Positions 61,671 through 64,000 of a DNA stretch of 64,000 bases are shown piece by piece. Made by a program: the position numbers and the translations under genes. The stretch is from Balanoglossus misakiensis. Its lineage: Eukaryota > Hemichordata. The notes under the pieces are model-generated. The model was not told the DNA's origin and made no database searches. It worked only from the letters and a program-made list of their open reading frames with translations. The stretch is from the NCBI GenBank assembly GCA_040954595.2, contig CM082598.2, positions 2,356,001 to 2,420,000 of the forward strand. Reading direction: 5' to 3'. How positions within the stretch are numbered: the first letter of the stretch is position 1; each line of letters opens with the position of its first letter.

Positions 61671-64000
61671 GTAAGTCATTGATGAGGATTCATTTTCTTT
61701 TCGTTTGAGCATTCTTTGGGTGTCTTAATGGAACAAAAGTGGCTGGTTGCTCAGGGCAGCCGGAATGGGGGGAGTGCACATACTCGAATATAACGCTTGG
61801 TTGAATATTCGCTCCCTCGCGAGAATCAGTACTGATGAGACACAAGCGTTGGTTGCCGGGCGTCGGCAGTCAGTATACACTTTTGACCAGCGGGAGGTAG
61901 ACGCGTCATTGGATATTTCATCCGTCAAAATATGATAAATTGTGCCGGGATGTCACCAAGCCAGGTGGCTTACAGGAATATTGATTTTGTTATTAAGATA
62001 CAAAAGATATGCTTTGGACCATGACGTGGAGTGAAGATTAAGTCGTACGTGATTTTACTTTCACTCAAAGCTTTAGAATTCTGCGATTGCATGGATTAAC
62101 TGTCGGGGCAGCAGTTACAGAACTTAGTCAGTCAACTATTCCATTGGTTAATTTTGTGTACAATTATTCGCAACAATATTAATCACCACACACTTGAAAC
62201 TTACGTGTGTCAAAGTACTGGTAAATGTCAATCCTTGCATTTTTTTAAATATGTTAATTTTAATTTCTCATTTGTCATCTCTGAAAATATAATTTTAAAG
62301 CCATATAAAATTGAAGTTCAAGCAACGTTCAAGACATGACACACTGCCGTAAAATGCACACTCTTTATCATGGCTTGCATTCCCAAAGGAGGCATTTTTC
62401 TTTTTTATACGCGATAAATTTAGTGTCCCTTGCGATTGAGGTCTGCCTCAAACGACCGCTGAAAATACAAAACAGAATTGGAGGCCAGGTCTACGTCGAG
62501 TAAAGGGCAGAAAGGTTGCTCATGGGACGGGGACCATCGTGGCAAATCTGCGGGTGTCAATTGTTTATATTTGCTTCTTTTTCAAATGACTGTGCGTTCA
62601 CATGTGCGTTCTATTTGGTCTCCTGACGCAGTCCCTGTGTGTGTCTGCCTTCGCATCTGGTACGTAACACGTTGTAATGCAATCGGGGCTGGGATCCACG
62701 CACCACACTCAACCAACATGTGCAACGACCTTGCAATGTATTAGCAAGCTGACTCATTTTCTACAACACGTAAAAGGCAGGCACACAGTCGACGTTTTTC
62801 AAAGAACAGCATTTATAGGGTTAGTCTAAGTAGTCTGAATGACCTGAAACGAAAACTCTCCGTCAATGCAGCTAATTATGCACCAGTATTGACGTAATGA
62901 ATGTAGGCGTCAATGCTAGTCTTCTTCAGTCTATTTTTGCTCAGATAAAAGCTTGTGTTCATGAAGCTAAGATATCGTTCTTTCAGTCTATTTCTTCAGA
63001 AAAGCTTGTGTTCATATAAAGCTAAAGATTTCATTCCTTCAGTCTATTTTGTCAGAAGAAAACTTTTGTTTATACATGGTTAAGAGATCATGTCACAGAG
63101 ATACACACACATGATCGTTGATTATGTTGATTTTAAAACCTTGGTAACCAGGATACAGTTCAAATGTTACAAGAAGCACTATACATTGGAGCATGTAATG
63201 AAATGAGTGAAAAGTCTAGACTATGATAATTAGTTTGAATATGAAGACTTATATGTAGACATGGAGGGCGAGATTTTTATTTTTAAAACAGAAATATTAA
63301 CACCGTAAATGGACTAATTGAGGAATACATACAAAAACCAGTTGATCTGTAAAATTAAAGATAATTAGCACTCCATATTTCAGAAATATCTCCCAATTTT
63401 ATGTCACCAACTGAAATATACGTTGTCCGTTTTGAGAGACGTAACTTAAACACTTTACACCTTGACCGATTGGTCAGAAACTTGTTAACGCATTGCTGGA
63501 ACCCAAGGACAAACAAACTGTAATTTGGCGAAGGTTAACAACCCAAAGCTATAAAATTCCCCCATCCAAAACTGCGGTGATTGCGTCCTGTATATAGATT
63601 TTAAGTTTATTTCCTAACACGTAAAGCGGCACGACTCCAAATTGAATACTAGAAAAATATTGTTGCCTCGGGTTAGCACTTATTCCATTGAAGCCCACAA
63701 GGCGAAGTAATAAAATACCCCTACCACAATAGCAATAAAGACCACGCATAATACCGCGACTCCTGCATCAGCTTGGTACCACCGTAAACTCCATATAAAT
63801 CAGTGTGTTATATCAAATATATACTAAAGCAGCAATTAAGATCACAGGGATTTATTGCCCGGTGTAAAAATTATACGTTCTTGGGCGCAGATTTGCGAAA
63901 GGGGGTTGCATGTATAATGCCAGGCGATACTATCTGGTTTGAGTGTATTTTTAGGTCAGAACTCTATCTTTATTATGGACAGGAGACTGTCATCTTATAG
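61671..64000. other. intron or intergenic DNA with no confident exon
   Basis: It contains a three-copy tandem repeat at 62924-63092. It may be the first intron of the gene starting at 61595. Confidence 0.4.
62924..63092. repeat. 57-bp tandem repeat, three copies
   Basis: Copies start at 62924, 62981 and 63037. Each has TTCAGTCTATTT, TCAGA, AAAGCTTGTGTTCAT and AAGCTAA, with the third copy more diverged. Confidence 0.85.

Overview
The window is nuclear DNA from an invertebrate animal. The evidence is many short phase-consistent introns with GT..AG ends, spread-out single-copy metazoan genes, replication-dependent histone genes ending in the metazoan stem-loop, and a high density of short foldback repeats. 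The H2B N-terminus ([21 protein letters not shown]) and the F-type plus C-type lectin genes fit an aquatic invertebrate such as a hemichordate, cephalochordate or lophotrochozoan. I cannot choose between these from sequence alone. All gene models were spliced by eye from splice sites, reading-frame phase and family similarity.

Layout, left to right: (1) 84-2153 (+), the C-terminal six exons of a CLCA-type chloride channel regulator that begins outside the window. (2) 4846-10245 (-), a complete nine-exon Wee1 kinase. (3) 12102-15265 (-), a TCP11L1 orthologue, nine coding exons. (4) 18202-20124 (+), a double-RWD RING-H2 protein without a name I recognise. (5) 20455-23982 (-), PWP1, tail-to-tail with gene 4. 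(6) 25053-31347 (+), ARFGAP2/3, head-to-head with PWP1. (7) 33737-36317, intronless histones H4 (+), H2A (-) and H2B (+), each with a 3' stem-loop. (8) 37601-42692 (-), synaptotagmin 7 with all ten calcium-binding Asp residues. (9) 45558-49403 (+) and 50896-55912 (-), two secreted lectin genes facing tail-to-tail. One is F-type/Pro-rich linker/F-type; the other is four C-type lectin domains/Pro-rich linker/F-type. (10) 55969-64000, mostly repeats and unassigned DNA, with one probable signal-peptide exon at 61595-61670.

The housekeeping genes (Wee1, PWP1, ARFGAP, histones, TCP11L1) are neighbours without an obvious shared pathway. The lectin pair does form a functional and evolutionary unit. 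Its last four exons have the same order, phases and nearly the same lengths in both genes, so a linker plus F-type lectin cassette has been duplicated in inverted orientation and joined to different N-terminal recognition domains. Several short foldback or MITE-like families sit in introns. One member abuts the 5' splice site of a Wee1 exon, and another family repeatedly lies just downstream of 5' splice sites.
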